Source: Tolypothrix sp. NIES-4075 (GTDB lineage: Bacteria > Cyanobacteriota > Cyanobacteriia > Cyanobacteriales > Nostocaceae). Taken from it: 64,000 nt of DNA. The notes below the pieces were generated by a model. The model saw nothing but the letters and a program-made list of their open reading frames with translations, made no database searches and was not told where the DNA came from. The stretch spans positions 1,229,694 through 1,293,693 of the forward strand of contig NZ_BDUC01000002.1 of NCBI RefSeq assembly GCF_002218085.1. The letters are read 5' to 3'. Below, one piece after another: positions 17,015 to 26,435 of the stretch. Each line of letters begins with the position of its first letter. Position 1 is the stretch's first letter. The position numbers and the translations under genes were made by a program.

Positions 17015-18949
17015 CTAATTCTCATTGTCATTGGATTTGGGGCGAGGAAACTGCGATGGAGACTTGAAGCTCTCTGCCGGAACATTCTTCAACGCTTTGA
17101 GCATAAAATCGCGCCAAATCGGTGCTACCATCACACCACCAGTAGCACCGCTTGCTAATTGTCTATTGTCGTCTCTACCCACCCAAACAGCAGTCGTTAA
17201 CTGTGGCACAGTACCGACAAACCAAATATCCTTTTCTGAGGAAGTTGTTCCCGTCTTTCCAGCAGCAGGACGACCGATCGCCGCATTTTTACCAGTACCG
17301 TTTTCAATTACCGATTGCATCGCATTAATGATTGATGCCGATGCCCAAGGATCGAGGACTTGCTGGGGTTTAGGCGTGTTATCTAGCAATACATTACCAC
17401 TACTATCAGTCACCCGCACAATTACCGTTGCGGGCGACTGCCAGCCATAATTAGCAAAGGTAGCATAAGCACTCGCCATTTCCAAAGGTGTGACACCGAT
17501 CGCACCCAAAGGCAAAGAAGTCACCGGTTCCATCGGACTCATAATTCCTAAAGTGCGACAGGTTTCGATAACTTTATTCATCCCCACAGCCTTACCAACT
17601 TTAATCACCGGGATGTTGCGAGATTGCTCTAGAGCGTGTCTAATCGACATCGCACCCCCAAAACCGCCATCATAGTTTTTCGGATAGTACCAACCGTTAC
17701 CATCGCGGTAGCTGACTGGGGCATCTACCACTGTCGAGTCTGGACTAAACTTCCCACTGGCAAAAGCAGTATAGTAAACAAACGGTTTAAAAGAAGACCC
17801 AGGCTGACGTTGAGCTTGAGTTGCCCGGTTAAACTCACTGGTTTTAGAATCTACACCACCCACCAATGCTTTCACAAAATGGGTGCGGGGGTCAATTGAC
17901 ACTAATGCCATTTGATTCTTATATAACCCTTCACCCAAAAGTCTCTCATGCCACTTGCTGACAGTTTGCTCTGCCATGCGTTGAAAGTCAGCATCAACTG
18001 TGGTTTGTACGCGCATCCCACCTTTAATTAATGCGTCACGTCCAAACTTTTTCGCCAACTCTTGCGACACCGCATTAGTAACATAAGGTAAAGCACTACC
18101 CTGAAACGACCTAATTTTACCAAGTTTGATTTCTTGCTTGAGGGCTTCGTCGTAATCTTCCTGGGTGATCCAGTTCAATTCTCGCATCCGTCCTAAGACT
18201 TCTTTTTGTTTCTGCTTTGCCTTAGCCATGCTGACAAACGGGCTGAATTCTTCTGGTGCTTGAATCAAACCCGCCATCATCGCCGATTCACCGATAGTTA
18301 AGCTTTCGGCGGACTTGTTAAAATAACTGCGAGCTGCGGTTTGCACGCCATAATTGTTATGACCCCAATACACTTGATTGAGGTACATTTCCAAAATTTG
18401 GTCTTTGCTGAGAATTTGCTCTAAGCGAATCGCCAGAACTGCCTCGGCAATTTTACGAGTAAAAGCACGCTTTTGAGACAAAAATAAATTTTTCACCAAC
18501 TGCATGGTGATGGTGGAACCACCTTCTTTGACTCCACCAGCTGCCCAGTTTGTCACCACAGCACGTCCAACCCCACTGGGGTTAATTCCATGATGATCGT
18601 AGAAGTGACTATCTTCGCTGGCTAATACCGCCCGTTTTAAATTTGGCGAAATTCTATCTAACGATACGACTTCTCGGTTAGCTTCTCCGTGAACACTGGC
18701 TAAAAGTCTACCTTTAACGTCATAAATGTAAGTAGTTTCTGATGGAAAAAAGTTACGTAATTGTCTCACATCAGGCAAGTTCCGGAAACTAACGGCTAAA
18801 CCCACTAGTCCTCCCGCGACAATCGAACTTGTTAGCATCGTCAGGGATAAAAGAGTGCCGCCAGTTACCTGACCTACTCCTTTGAAAAAGTCAAAACCTG
18901 ATGATGCTTGACGTTGCGGTTGTTTTTCTTCAAAAGTCCTAGACGACAC
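17015..18949 (-). CDS. Class A penicillin-binding protein (PBP1a-like)
   Basis: 644 residues; a bifunctional peptidoglycan glycosyltransferase/transpeptidase. After a short cytoplasmic N-terminus and one membrane helix (about 28-55), the GT51 domain shows ASEDSHFYDHHGINP (catalytic Glu) and EGGSTITMQLVKNLFLS. The transpeptidase has SSFK (about 385, active-site Ser), SRN and KTGTTSSEKD. Both active sites look intact. It polymerises and cross-links the cell wall in the periplasm. It is divergent from tyrS and monocistronic. Which of the several cyanobacterial PBPs it equals cannot be said. Confidence 0.94.
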   Translation of the reverse strand: MSSRTFEEKQPQRQASSGFDFFKGVGQVTGGTLLSLTMLTSSIVAGGLVGLAVSFRNLPDVRQLRNFFPSETTYIYDVKGRLLASVHGEANREVVSLDRISPNLKRAVLASEDSHFYDHHGINPSGVGRAVVTNWAAGGVKEGGSTITMQLVKNLFLSQKRAFTRKIAEAVLAIRLEQILSKDQILEMYLNQVYWGHNNYGVQTAARSYFNKSAESLTIGESAMMAGLIQAPEEFSPFVSMAKAKQKQKEVLGRMRELNWITQEDYDEALKQEIKLGKIRSFQGSALPYVTNAVSQELAKKFGRDALIKGGMRVQTTVDADFQRMAEQTVSKWHERLLGEGLYKNQMALVSIDPRTHFVKALVGGVDSKTSEFNRATQAQRQPGSSFKPFVYYTAFASGKFSPDSTVVDAPVSYRDGNGWYYPKNYDGGFGGAMSIRHALEQSRNIPVIKVGKAVGMNKVIETCRTLGIMSPMEPVTSLPLGAIGVTPLEMASAYATFANYGWQSPATVIVRVTDSSGNVLLDNTPKPQQVLDPWASASIINAMQSVIENGTGKNAAIGRPAAGKTGTTSSEKDIWFVGTVPQLTTAVWVGRDDNRQLASGATGGVMVAPIWRDFMLKALKNVPAESFKSPSQFPRPKSNDNEN

Positions 18950-19090
18950 GGCGATTCCACTTCCTCACTTGTAAATATAACTGTAATTTATTCGGCGAAG
19001 CAAGGCGGTTATTTTTTTGCAATTATAGTAGTTTGGCAGATCGGTTAGATGACAAATTGCCAGTAAAAATAACTAACTCAACTTCTAGCA

Positions 19091-20317
19091 ATGCAAAGCA
19101 TAACTAATATTCAGTCTTCTAGTATGGCGCAAAATTTTTCTTGGCTACATCGTGGTTTAACTGAAATTTTCCCACATAAGAGTAATTCTGACAGTGAAAG
19201 TGAAAGTTTAGAAAAGCTCTTGGCAACTACAGACCGACCTTTAAGGGTAAAATTCGGAATTGATCCTACAGGAGCGGAAATTCACCTAGGTCACAGCATT
19301 CTGGTGCGGAAACTGCGAAATTTTCAAGATGCCGGTCACACAGCAGTGCTGATTATTGGCGATTTTACAGCTCGCATTGGCGATCCGACTGGAAAATCTG
19401 AGGTACGACGCCAACTGACAGAGGTAGATGTAGCGCAAAACGCCCAAACTTATCTTGACCAAGTGCGTCCGATTTTAGATTTTGACACACCAGGGAGACT
19501 AGAGGTACGTTATAACTCCGAATGGCTCTCTAAACTTGACTTAGGAAAAATTTTAGAGTTACTTGCCACGATGACGGTGGGGCAGATGCTAGCAAAAGAA
19601 GGCTTCGCCGAACGTTATAAGAAAGAGAACCCAATTTTCCTTCATGAGTTCCTTTATCCGTTAATGCAAGGTTATGATTCTGTGGCAGTGCAAGCTGATG
19701 TAGAATTAGGCGGTACTGACCAGAAATTTAACTTAGCTGTTGGGCGAGATTTACAACGTCATTTTGGGCAAAAACCTCAATATTGTGTGCTGTTACCTAT
19801 TTTAAACGGTCTTGACGGTGTACAAAAAATGTCCAAATCTTTAGGTAATTATGTCGGTTTGTCAGAACACCCATCACAGATGTATCAAAAGTTGCAACAG
19901 GTTCCGGATAATTTGCTGGAAGATTATTTTCAACTGCTAACGGATTTACCTTTAGACAAGCTACCAGAAAAGCCGCGCGATCGCCAACAACTTCTCGCTT
20001 GGGATATTGTTCGACAATATCATGGCGAAACTGTCGCTAACGAAGCAAGAGTTGCCGCTAAAACAGGGGGACAAGGTGGTGCAGTCCCAGAATTTTCGTT
20101 ATCAGAGGTTCAGTTTCCTGCTAAGTTATTTTCTATCCTCAATGTTAGCGGTTTGTGCAAAAGTGGTGGAGAAGGTAGGCGAAAAATTCAAGAAGGTGGA
20201 GTGCGTTTAAATGGCGATCGCATTACCGATATTGATACTACTTTCGATTCGCTAACCGATTTAGAAGGTAAAATTTTGCAACTAGGTAAAAATAAGTTTG
20301 TCCGCTTAGTGCCGTAA
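19091..20317 (+). CDS. tyrS: Tyrosyl-tRNA synthetase
   Basis: 408 residues. Class I synthetase charging tRNA-Tyr. HIGH motif as EIHLGHSI near residue 65, KMSKS as VQKMSKSLGNYVG near 250, and an S4 RNA-binding domain at the C-terminus (about 340-405, RRKIQEGGVRLNGDRI). This is the TyrZ-like/long-insert type found in cyanobacteria. Met12 (19124, MAQNFSWLHRG) is an alternative start. pyrF follows within 20 bp on the same strand. Confidence 0.95.
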   Translation: MQSITNIQSSSMAQNFSWLHRGLTEIFPHKSNSDSESESLEKLLATTDRPLRVKFGIDPTGAEIHLGHSILVRKLRNFQDAGHTAVLIIGDFTARIGDPTGKSEVRRQLTEVDVAQNAQTYLDQVRPILDFDTPGRLEVRYNSEWLSKLDLGKILELLATMTVGQMLAKEGFAERYKKENPIFLHEFLYPLMQGYDSVAVQADVELGGTDQKFNLAVGRDLQRHFGQKPQYCVLLPILNGLDGVQKMSKSLGNYVGLSEHPSQMYQKLQQVPDNLLEDYFQLLTDLPLDKLPEKPRDRQQLLAWDIVRQYHGETVANEARVAAKTGGQGGAVPEFSLSEVQFPAKLFSILNVSGLCKSGGEGRRKIQEGGVRLNGDRITDIDTTFDSLTDLEGKILQLGKNKFVRLVP

Positions 20318-20336
20318 ATGAAGGGTGACAACACAT

Positions 20337-21059
20337 ATGAACGCTAAGAAGCGGATTATAGTTCCCTTAGATGTGCCAGATGAAGAAAGTGCGATCGCTC
20401 TAATAAACAAACTTGAGCAAGTCACTTTCTTCAAGGTTGGTTTGGAGTTGTTCACCAGCACTGGACCGAAAATTTTAGATTTGCTAAAATCCCGCCAAAA
20501 GCGCATTTTCCTGGATTTGAAGTTTCACGACATCCCAAATACAGTCGCGGGTGCTTGTCGCAGTGCAGCTCGTTATGGTGTGGATTTGCTGACAATTCAT
20601 GCTACATCTGGCACAGATGCCCTCAAAGCAGCTTCATCAGCGGTGCAAGAAGAAGCTGCAAAAGCCAATATAAAGCCACCAAAGTTGATTGCGATCACTT
20701 TGTTGACGAGTATTTCTTCTCGGCAATTGGCATTTGATTTGAAAATTCCTCTAGAATTGCCAGAATATGCTCTTGCAATGGCGCTGATGGCTCAAGAAAC
20801 TGGGTTGGATGGGGCAGTTTGTTCGCCGCAAGAGGTAGCACAATTACGGCAAACTTGCAAGGATGATTTTTTGTTAGTTTGTCCGGGAATTAGACCGACT
20901 TGGGCAGATAAAGGAGATCAAAAGCGATCGCTTACACCAAAACAAGCGATCGCTTCTGGAGCCGATTATCTCGTAATTGGGCGTCCGATCACCGCCGCCG
21001 CCGATCCACAATTAGCTTGGCAGAGAACTTGTGAGGAGTTAATAACTGTATCTGGGTAG
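20337..21059 (+). CDS. pyrF: Orotidine 5'-phosphate decarboxylase
   Basis: 240 residues from ATG 20337, with GAAGGG about 12 bp upstream; an in-frame GTG lies at 20325. It decarboxylates OMP to UMP, the last step of pyrimidine synthesis. Signature DLKFHDIPNTV carries the catalytic Asp-Lys-x-x-Asp set; other motifs are IIVPLDVPDEE, VCPGIRPTW and ADYLVIGRPIT. Directly after tyrS, so probably one transcript. Confidence 0.95.
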   Translation: MNAKKRIIVPLDVPDEESAIALINKLEQVTFFKVGLELFTSTGPKILDLLKSRQKRIFLDLKFHDIPNTVAGACRSAARYGVDLLTIHATSGTDALKAASSAVQEEAAKANIKPPKLIAITLLTSISSRQLAFDLKIPLELPEYALAMALMAQETGLDGAVCSPQEVAQLRQTCKDDFLLVCPGIRPTWADKGDQKRSLTPKQAIASGADYLVIGRPITAAADPQLAWQRTCEELITVSG

Positions 21060-21561
21060 TTAAATTAAAAGATGATTCGTTCGTAATTAGCGTGAGTTCG
21101 TTCTTATTAGACATCTCCGGAAAAGATGTAGAGACGCGAAATTTCGCGTCTCTACAAAGGATTTCGGGCAACGCAGAATTAATTTCCACCAGATGTCTAT
21201 TTGATTTGACCCCTCTCCAAACCTCTCCCCGCATCGGGGAGAGGCTTAAAAACATAATTTTCTTGATATGATTCTTTTTATTTGCAGCTAAAAACAAGGG
21301 TTATGTGCCCCTCTCCAAAGCAGGAGAGGGGTTGGGGAGAGGTTCGTCAAACTCACGTTAATTAGCGGCTCAAGCCGCTAATTATTAGACAAAAAAGGAA
21401 TTACAAATGTTAATCAAACCCGAATATTTGCAAAAGTGCAAAATCGAAGGGAGAAATAAAACTATGAAGGCTTTTCGGAATTTGGTTAGGGACTGGAATT
21501 TAACTTAAAAATTAGTAGAACTTGTTGAAAGCTAAACTCAAGCAGAGCGATCGCATTCATT
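21060..21561. other. Gene-free 502 bp filled with palindromic repeats
   Basis: Holds the palindrome GTAGAGACGCG...CGCGTCTCTAC at 21128-21155, two oppositely oriented copies of a CCCCTCTCC/GGAGAGG element (21209-21247 and 21309-21343), and the perfect hairpin AATTAGCGGCTCAAGCCGCTAATT at 21359-21382. No coding sequence is visible. Confidence 0.7.
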
Positions 21562-22254
21562 ATGTTTTTTGTCTCCCTGTCTTTATCGTTACATTTTCTC
21601 TCATCGTTCCCAGTCTCAGACTCAGAACGCATTTTTGGAGGCTCTGCCGCCAAAGTCATATATAATCTGAGGCAGCAGCCCACAGTAGGCATTCCCTGGC
21701 ACCAGAAAACGGGAAAGCTGTTTGCCAATGGTTCTCAACTTACACAGAGAAGGGACACAGGCAAGGAAAAATCTTTTTGTTCAGAGCAAAGTGTAGAAAA
21801 TTTAATTACACCCCTTTTGCGTGATTTACCTAGTTATGCTAATCGCGCCAGTCAACGCGCCCGCCGTTTGAAAAGAAAAACGGACGTTTACAGTTACATG
21901 GCTCTGGCAGGAAAACCTGATTTTACTTCGTTGCCCCTGAACGCTGGTATAAATAATACAGATGCGCCGAAAAGCTCTGATGAAAAAGTTGAGCAGGTGT
22001 TTTTTACTACTTTAGAGCGGCAGTACACAAGTGGGCGATCGGTGCAATTGCAAGAATTTCACTGGCTGTTTTTAACGAAAAGCCAGAGTGGTTGGCGGAT
22101 GGTAACAATGTTTTCGCAAATTGGTTCGTATCCAGTTACCAAAAATCAGCCAACACCCCCACGCAATAGTAGTAATGGTACTGTTGCTCAAGGAATTAAT
22201 GCTTGGTTGCGAGATTGTCGAGCAGGAACTATACGTATCAGTTCGGCGAATTAG
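21562..22254 (+). CDS. Conserved cyanobacterial protein of unknown function, N-terminus replaced by repeat
   Basis: 230 residues. From about residue 75 on (VENLITPLLRDLPSYANRAS, VEQVFFTTLERQY, HWLFLTKSQSGWRMVTMFSQ, VAQGINAWLRDCRAG) it looks like an intact, globular cyanobacterial protein that I cannot assign to a function. Residues about 15-52 are translated from a decayed palindromic repeat (21605-21715). Homologues would be expected to begin with a signal peptide, so the original export signal may have been lost or altered; the first 14 residues are hydrophobic. The true start is uncertain. Confidence 0.6.
   Translation: MFFVSLSLSLHFLSSFPVSDSERIFGGSAAKVIYNLRQQPTVGIPWHQKTGKLFANGSQLTQRRDTGKEKSFCSEQSVENLITPLLRDLPSYANRASQRARRLKRKTDVYSYMALAGKPDFTSLPLNAGINNTDAPKSSDEKVEQVFFTTLERQYTSGRSVQLQEFHWLFLTKSQSGWRMVTMFSQIGSYPVTKNQPTPPRNSSNGTVAQGINAWLRDCRAGTIRISSAN
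21605..21715. repeat. Decayed palindromic repeat inside coding frame
   Basis: Ends GTTCCCAGTCTCAGACTCAG and CATTCCCTGGCACCAGAAAA, with GGAGGCTCTGCCGCC and CTGAGGCAGCAG between them, resemble the GTTCCCAGCC...GGAGGCTCTGCC dispersed element of filamentous cyanobacteria, degenerated by point changes. Confidence 0.55.
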
Positions 22255-22376
22255 AGAGCGCGATGATAGTCCCTCACAGTTAGACTTTTTGCAAAAATGT
22301 GTGGTTGGATATGGAAAAGACCGACTTGTGCAAGAAATCTATTGAGCGATAAATCGCTCACTACGAACAAGAGCGC

Positions 22377-23054
22377 TTATTGATGGCGAATTTCATCGAA
22401 TTTGGCACGCACTGCTTGAATATCTTGCCACATCAACCATTTGGGAGCGTTTACTTCGCGGGAAGGGTTACGCAGCAAGTAAGATGGGTGGAAAATCGGC
22501 ATACATAAACGCCCTTCCCATTCAATCCATTTTCCGCGAATTGTACCCATCGCTCCTTTGTCGCCAATTAAACCTTTGACGGCTGTTGCACCTGTCAAGA
22601 GAATAATTTTCGGGTCAACTAAGCGAAGTTGTTCAAATAAATAGGGTTTGCAAGCCGCCATTTCTTTACTTGAAGGTGCCCGGTTGTTTGGGGGTCGGCA
22701 TTTATTTATGTTACAAATGTATACATCTTTTTCTGTATCCAGTTCGACTGATGCCAATATTTTCTCTAACAACTGTCCGGATCTGCCGACAAAGGGCAAT
22801 CCGGTTTCGTCTTCATTTTGACCTGGTGCTTCTCCCACAATCATAATGAGTGCTTTGAGGTTGCCGCGTCCGACGACAGCATGAGTCCGATTTTCTCCTA
22901 ATCCACAACGGTGGCACTCATTGCAATGTTGTGCCAATTCGGTCATGCTGGGGTAAGTGCCGCTGGGAATGGGAATTTTGGCATCTGTGGGAATCAAATC
23001 TTTTTGCTGAAAGTTGGAATTCTCAAAGAGGCTTAATTGATTTTCGTTGCTCAT
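22377..23054 (-). CDS. Uracil-DNA glycosylase, iron-sulfur (family 4/5) type
   Basis: 225 residues. It excises uracil from DNA for base-excision repair. Motif 1 is GEAPGQNEDETGLPFVGRSG, followed by CNINKCRPPNNRAP and the His motif HPSYLLRNPSR. Four Cys typical for the [4Fe-4S] cluster are present: CNECHRCGLGE near 43-49, then CNINKCRP and a later one. The first 35 residues form a flexible extension. It stands alone, divergent from the phosphoribosyltransferase gene. Confidence 0.92.
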   Translation of the reverse strand: MSNENQLSLFENSNFQQKDLIPTDAKIPIPSGTYPSMTELAQHCNECHRCGLGENRTHAVVGRGNLKALIMIVGEAPGQNEDETGLPFVGRSGQLLEKILASVELDTEKDVYICNINKCRPPNNRAPSSKEMAACKPYLFEQLRLVDPKIILLTGATAVKGLIGDKGAMGTIRGKWIEWEGRLCMPIFHPSYLLRNPSREVNAPKWLMWQDIQAVRAKFDEIRHQ

Positions 23055-23214
23055 GAAAATGAAGATGCTGACAGAGTGCGCCAGTCTAATAATTAATGTT
23101 TATTGGCGAACAAATAAATGCTACTTATATCTGTAGAGATTCTATTGTATCAATCAAATTGCCCGAAAATCCTTCATGATAAAAACAATGGTGTCTTAAT
23201 GTGTTGGGGAAATT

Positions 23215-23910
23215 ATGTCATATACCCCACTTTTTTGCGATCGCACTGATGCTGGTGAGAAGCTGGCACAACAGATTGACTTAATCAAGCAAACTGCTCT
23301 GACAAAGCGACCAATTGTTTATGCTTTGCCAAGAGGAGGACTACCAGTAGCTGCACCTGTAGCGCGGATTTTGGGTTGTCCGCTGACGATTATGGTGGCG
23401 AAAAAGATTAGCCATCCGCAAAACCCGGAATTGGCAATTGGTGCGGTAACGGCTTCGGGGAATGTTCTTTGGAGTGAGCAAAAGTTATATAGCCGTAAAA
23501 ATTATTTGCGATGGCGGCAGCCACTCGTTTCAGGAGTATCGCGTGAATTGGCTTTGAATGAAGCGATCAACAAAGCTAAGTTACTTGAGGCACAATTAAT
23601 TACTGGTTGTCCCCAGGTAAATACAGAAAATGCTACGGTTATTTTAATTGATGATGGCATCGCCACGGGGATGACAATCGCTGTGGCAGCAATCGCAGCA
23701 AAAGCGCTTGGGTGCGCGTCAGTTTGGTTGTGTAGTCCTGTAGCGCCTTTAAAGTTGTTACCTTGGTTGAGTCAGTGGTGCGATCGCCTTATTATCTTGG
23801 AAACACCCGAACCGTTTTTAAGTGTTAGTAATTTTTATGCGGATTTTCCTCAAGTAGAATCCTCTGAAGCTCTTGTGTATCTCCAGCAACAGCAGCCGTT
23901 AACAGATTGA
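23215..23910 (+). CDS. Phosphoribosyltransferase family protein
   Basis: 231 residues. PRTase type I fold with the PRPP-binding loop VILIDDGIATGMT near residues 142-154 and the ALPRGGLPVAAPVA loop near 42-55. Similar stand-alone proteins in cyanobacteria lack a known substrate; some neighbours of dienelactone hydrolases contain the same domain. The substrate cannot be predicted here, as flanking genes (UDG and an unknown protein) are unrelated. Confidence 0.85.
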   Translation: MSYTPLFCDRTDAGEKLAQQIDLIKQTALTKRPIVYALPRGGLPVAAPVARILGCPLTIMVAKKISHPQNPELAIGAVTASGNVLWSEQKLYSRKNYLRWRQPLVSGVSRELALNEAINKAKLLEAQLITGCPQVNTENATVILIDDGIATGMTIAVAAIAAKALGCASVWLCSPVAPLKLLPWLSQWCDRLIILETPEPFLSVSNFYADFPQVESSEALVYLQQQQPLTD

Positions 23911-24195
23911 TAACTATTCAACTCGATTTCATGAGCGTTAATATTACCACAAAAGCAACCTTCTTTCTCAGTTAATTCAGTAAGTTCTTTCTTTCGGTGT
24001 ATAACAATAACTTACAAGTAAAACTCTCGACAGAGATACCTTAATTGTTATTTTGCTACACCTATAATTGAGTCCTTGTGATTACTCAATTTTGACGAAT
24101 CCACTCAGACTTATATATAAGAGCAGTTACTGGTGATCCTAAAAGGCGTTTGCCAGGAACTTATTCGGCACTACGTAGCACCACAGGTAAATAAT

Positions 24196-24573
24196 ATGTA
24201 TTTTGATCGTAACTCCCAACCCCATTTAGCAGTAGATAGTAATTTAAATCAGAGAAGCCACAGTGAACAGGGAAATATTAATAATGGGTTAACTGTTCCG
24301 GAAATAGCTACTTGTGTGGGTGGTTCTTTTGGCTTTATTGTGGTAGTGGTAGTTTTTTTTCTCATGCTATCCAAACTGCGGACAGTTGTAGACAATAAAA
24401 TCGTTTTTAGTATCAACAGTTTAAATAAACTTCCTTGTCAAAACTGCGAGTTTTTTTGCAGCAACAATTACCTCAAGTGTGCTGTACAACCTTCGATGGT
24501 CATGACTGAAGAAGCAAAGAATTGCTCTGATTATTCGCCCAAAAATTCTAAATCCAGTCGGAAAAATTTCTGA
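24196..24573 (+). CDS. Small membrane protein with Cys-rich C-terminal motif
   Basis: 125 residues from ATG 24196 (MYFDRNSQPHLAVD). One transmembrane helix at about 47-66 (GGSFGFIVVVVVFFLML), then a cytoplasmic or lumenal tail with PCQNCEFFCSNNYLKCAVQP, a CxxCxxFCx7C pattern seen in several small cyanobacterial proteins, ending in NCSDYSP. The Cys spacing suggests metal or disulfide binding. Function unknown. An in-frame start at 24133 (ATC/GTG region) would add 21 residues. Confidence 0.65.
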   Translation: MYFDRNSQPHLAVDSNLNQRSHSEQGNINNGLTVPEIATCVGGSFGFIVVVVVFFLMLSKLRTVVDNKIVFSINSLNKLPCQNCEFFCSNNYLKCAVQPSMVMTEEAKNCSDYSPKNSKSSRKNF

Positions 24574-24691
24574 CGCTAGTAAAATACTACTTATTACATA
24601 TAACATAAAGATGCACAATGACAGGTAAGATAGCCTTGCCTGTCATTTTCAATAAAAAGGAAAATACGCGGTTTCTCTCTTAAAAGTTTTA

Positions 24692-25135
24692 ATGACAAAA
24701 AATTCTCAAGTAGACCGTCAGCGGGAGCATCAAGCGAACGAGCGCACGTTTTTGGCTTGGCTGCGAACTTCGATCGCTTTAATCGGTTTTGGGTTTGCGA
24801 TCGCTCGATTCAGCTTATTTCTACATCAACTTCATTTTACCCTAACTCAACAAGAACCTCAGGTGCATCCAATCTTTAACTCGGAAAACCTTGGTGTCAG
24901 CTTAGTAATTTTTGGTATTGTAGTTATAGCTTTGGCAGCTTGGCATTATAACCAAGTTTTTTGGCAGATTGAACAGGGTAATTATCGCCCCAATCGCATA
25001 ATGGTTTTAATAATCACCACTATTATGATGATTTTCGGAACACTCAGCATTCCTTTAGTTTTGTGGGCAAATAAACTGCATAGTCCCACTACTAATTCTA
25101 CCCAACGTCGTCATCCTTCTTCAAATGACTTTTAA
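24692..25135 (+). CDS. DUF202 (YidH) family membrane protein
   Basis: 147 residues. The N-terminal signature REHQANERTFLAWLRTSIALIGFGFAIARF identifies DUF202/YidH. Three hydrophobic segments (about 27-45, 64-82, 103-125) place it in the membrane. No biochemical function is established. It runs up to the stop codon of the broken SDR gene on the opposite strand (adjacent at 25135/25136). Confidence 0.88.
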   Translation: MTKNSQVDRQREHQANERTFLAWLRTSIALIGFGFAIARFSLFLHQLHFTLTQQEPQVHPIFNSENLGVSLVIFGIVVIALAAWHYNQVFWQIEQGNYRPNRIMVLIITTIMMIFGTLSIPLVLWANKLHSPTTNSTQRRHPSSNDF

Positions 25136-25417
25136 TTAACGACGTTCTTTCATCCCAAAAACTAGCCGAAATAATGGCTTCATCAAACCAGGAAGTAGTG
25201 CCTTTTCCACAAGGTTGTTTACTTGCTGCGGATCTCTCACATCTGTGGGAATGGCAAGCGCTTCTAGACCAAGTTCGCGTACTTCGATTGCAGCAGCTTC
25301 TAAACGGTCAGGTTGACGCGCTGCAAGTACAATATTATATCCTTGACGGGCAAATTCAAGTGCCGTTGCTTTGCCGATGCCTTGAGATGCACCTGTAATA
25401 ATTACTGTATTAGTCAT
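25136..25417 (-). pseudogene. Short-chain dehydrogenase with large internal deletion
   Basis: 93 codons from ATG 25417. The first ~70 residues are a normal SDR start (VIITGASQGIGKATALEFARQGYNIVLAARQ, then TDVRDPQQVNNLVEKAL), with the TGxxxGIG cofactor loop. The frame then jumps to a typical C-terminal tail, LLPGLMKPLFRLVFGMKERR. Roughly 170-200 residues, including the NAG, Ser and YxxxK catalytic segments, are missing, with the reading frame kept. The product cannot be an active SDR. Confidence 0.85.
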
Positions 25418-25479
25418 AGAATTTTTGTTAGTTTGCTGCGCCTGGATGTAGTTTAGGCTTGGACGGGCGATCGCCACAC

Positions 25480-25656
25480 CTATCTAGGGGGGAACATCTC
25501 AATGCAAGCAGCAGCGATACCCTGTAAGGGTATTGCTATATGAACGAATCTCGGTAATGGTGGCAAATATTGCACTGCTGACTCACAGCTTGTCGTCAGA
25601 AGTGCGATCGCTGTCCCCATAACCCAAAGTATCGGGGGTAATTGACGTTGGCGCAT
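25480..25656 (-). CDS. Possible small lipoprotein (remnant?)
   Basis: 58 codons from ATG 25656. Hydrophobic start ILWVMGTAIALLTTSC followed by a lipobox-like LTTSC at about 20-24, then only ~35 residues, with the end read from dispersed repeat DNA. It may be the amputated front of a lipoprotein gene. No homologue recognised. Confidence 0.3.
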   Translation of the reverse strand: MRQRQLPPILWVMGTAIALLTTSCESAVQYLPPLPRFVHIAIPLQGIAAACIEMFPPR

Positions 25657-25770
25657 TTTAATAAATTTAATATTCAAAATAATCGGTTCTATTTTTATTA
25701 TTTAAAGTAAATGTGACACAAAGGTGACAATCAACTAGAAAAATGGCGTTGCATAATCCTAGGATGAATC

Positions 25771-25844
25771 GTAGAGACGTTCCGCCGGAACGTCTCTACA
25801 ATAGACATCTGTTGGAAATGAGACGCGATAAATCGCGTCTCTAC
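25771..25844. repeat. Two adjacent GAGACG palindromes
   Basis: GTAGAGACGTTCCGCCGGAACGTCTCTAC (25771-25799, written here as arms GTAGAGACGTTCC and GGAACGTCTCTAC) and GAGACGCGATAAATCGCGTCTC (25820-25841). They belong to the same family as 21128, 40679, 47625, 53490 and 60319. Confidence 0.8.
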
Positions 25845-25881
25845 AAAGGCGCTCAAAAAATCTCTAATTTTGCGAGGTTCT

Positions 25882-26343
25882 ATGAAACAAAGCGTGTCAC
25901 TACCAAATGGATGTATACTCCGTAGGGGGACATCTGAGGATATTTGGTCAATTAGATGGTTGGTGCTTTCGGCAAAACTTGACCCTACCCAAATACGCTT
26001 TTCGCAATTTTGGGTAATTGAATGCGAGGGGAAGATAGTAGCTTGCGGGCAGCTACGCAAGTTTTATGATACACAAGAACTTGGTAGTTTGGTAGTTTCA
26101 CCAGCTTGGAGAAATCGCGGTTTAGGAACTTTAATCACGCAGCATTTGATTGAAGAAGCAACTCAACCGCTTTATTTAGAATGTCTTGGTCAGCGTTTGT
26201 CGCAATTTTATACACGCTTTGGCTTTGTCGTAATTGCCTTTGAGGATTTACCGCGATCGCTTAAGGGTAAGTTTGGATTGTCGCAATTAGGTAAAAAGCT
26301 GCTGAGAGTTCCTGTAATATTTATGCACTATCCCAGCAGCTAA
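25882..26343 (+). CDS. GNAT family N-acetyltransferase
   Basis: 153 residues from ATG 25882. The acetyl-CoA loop is VVSPAWRNRGLGTLITQHLI with the RxxGxG/A signature RNRGLG, preceded by the beta strand ELGSLVVSP. The C-terminal half has YLECLGQRLSQFYTRFGF. Substrate unknown. A TTG four codons upstream is an alternative start. It lies between two palindrome clusters. Confidence 0.85.
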   Translation: MKQSVSLPNGCILRRGTSEDIWSIRWLVLSAKLDPTQIRFSQFWVIECEGKIVACGQLRKFYDTQELGSLVVSPAWRNRGLGTLITQHLIEEATQPLYLECLGQRLSQFYTRFGFVVIAFEDLPRSLKGKFGLSQLGKKLLRVPVIFMHYPSS

Positions 26344-26356
26344 GTATAAAAGCGCT

Positions 26357-26416
26357 TGTAGTAACGGCTTTAGCCGTTTAAACCGAACCTATGAGCGGTA
26401 AACCGCTCACTACATA
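26357..26416. repeat. Palindromes of the GCTCACTAC family
   Basis: Hairpin AACGGCTTTAGCCGTT followed by GAGCGGTAAACCGCTC and a CACTAC end. Same family as 15091-15138 and 38020-38068; located 3' of the GNAT gene and of convergent hemN. Confidence 0.7.
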
Positions 26417-26435
26417 ACATAAAAATAGTTGATAC

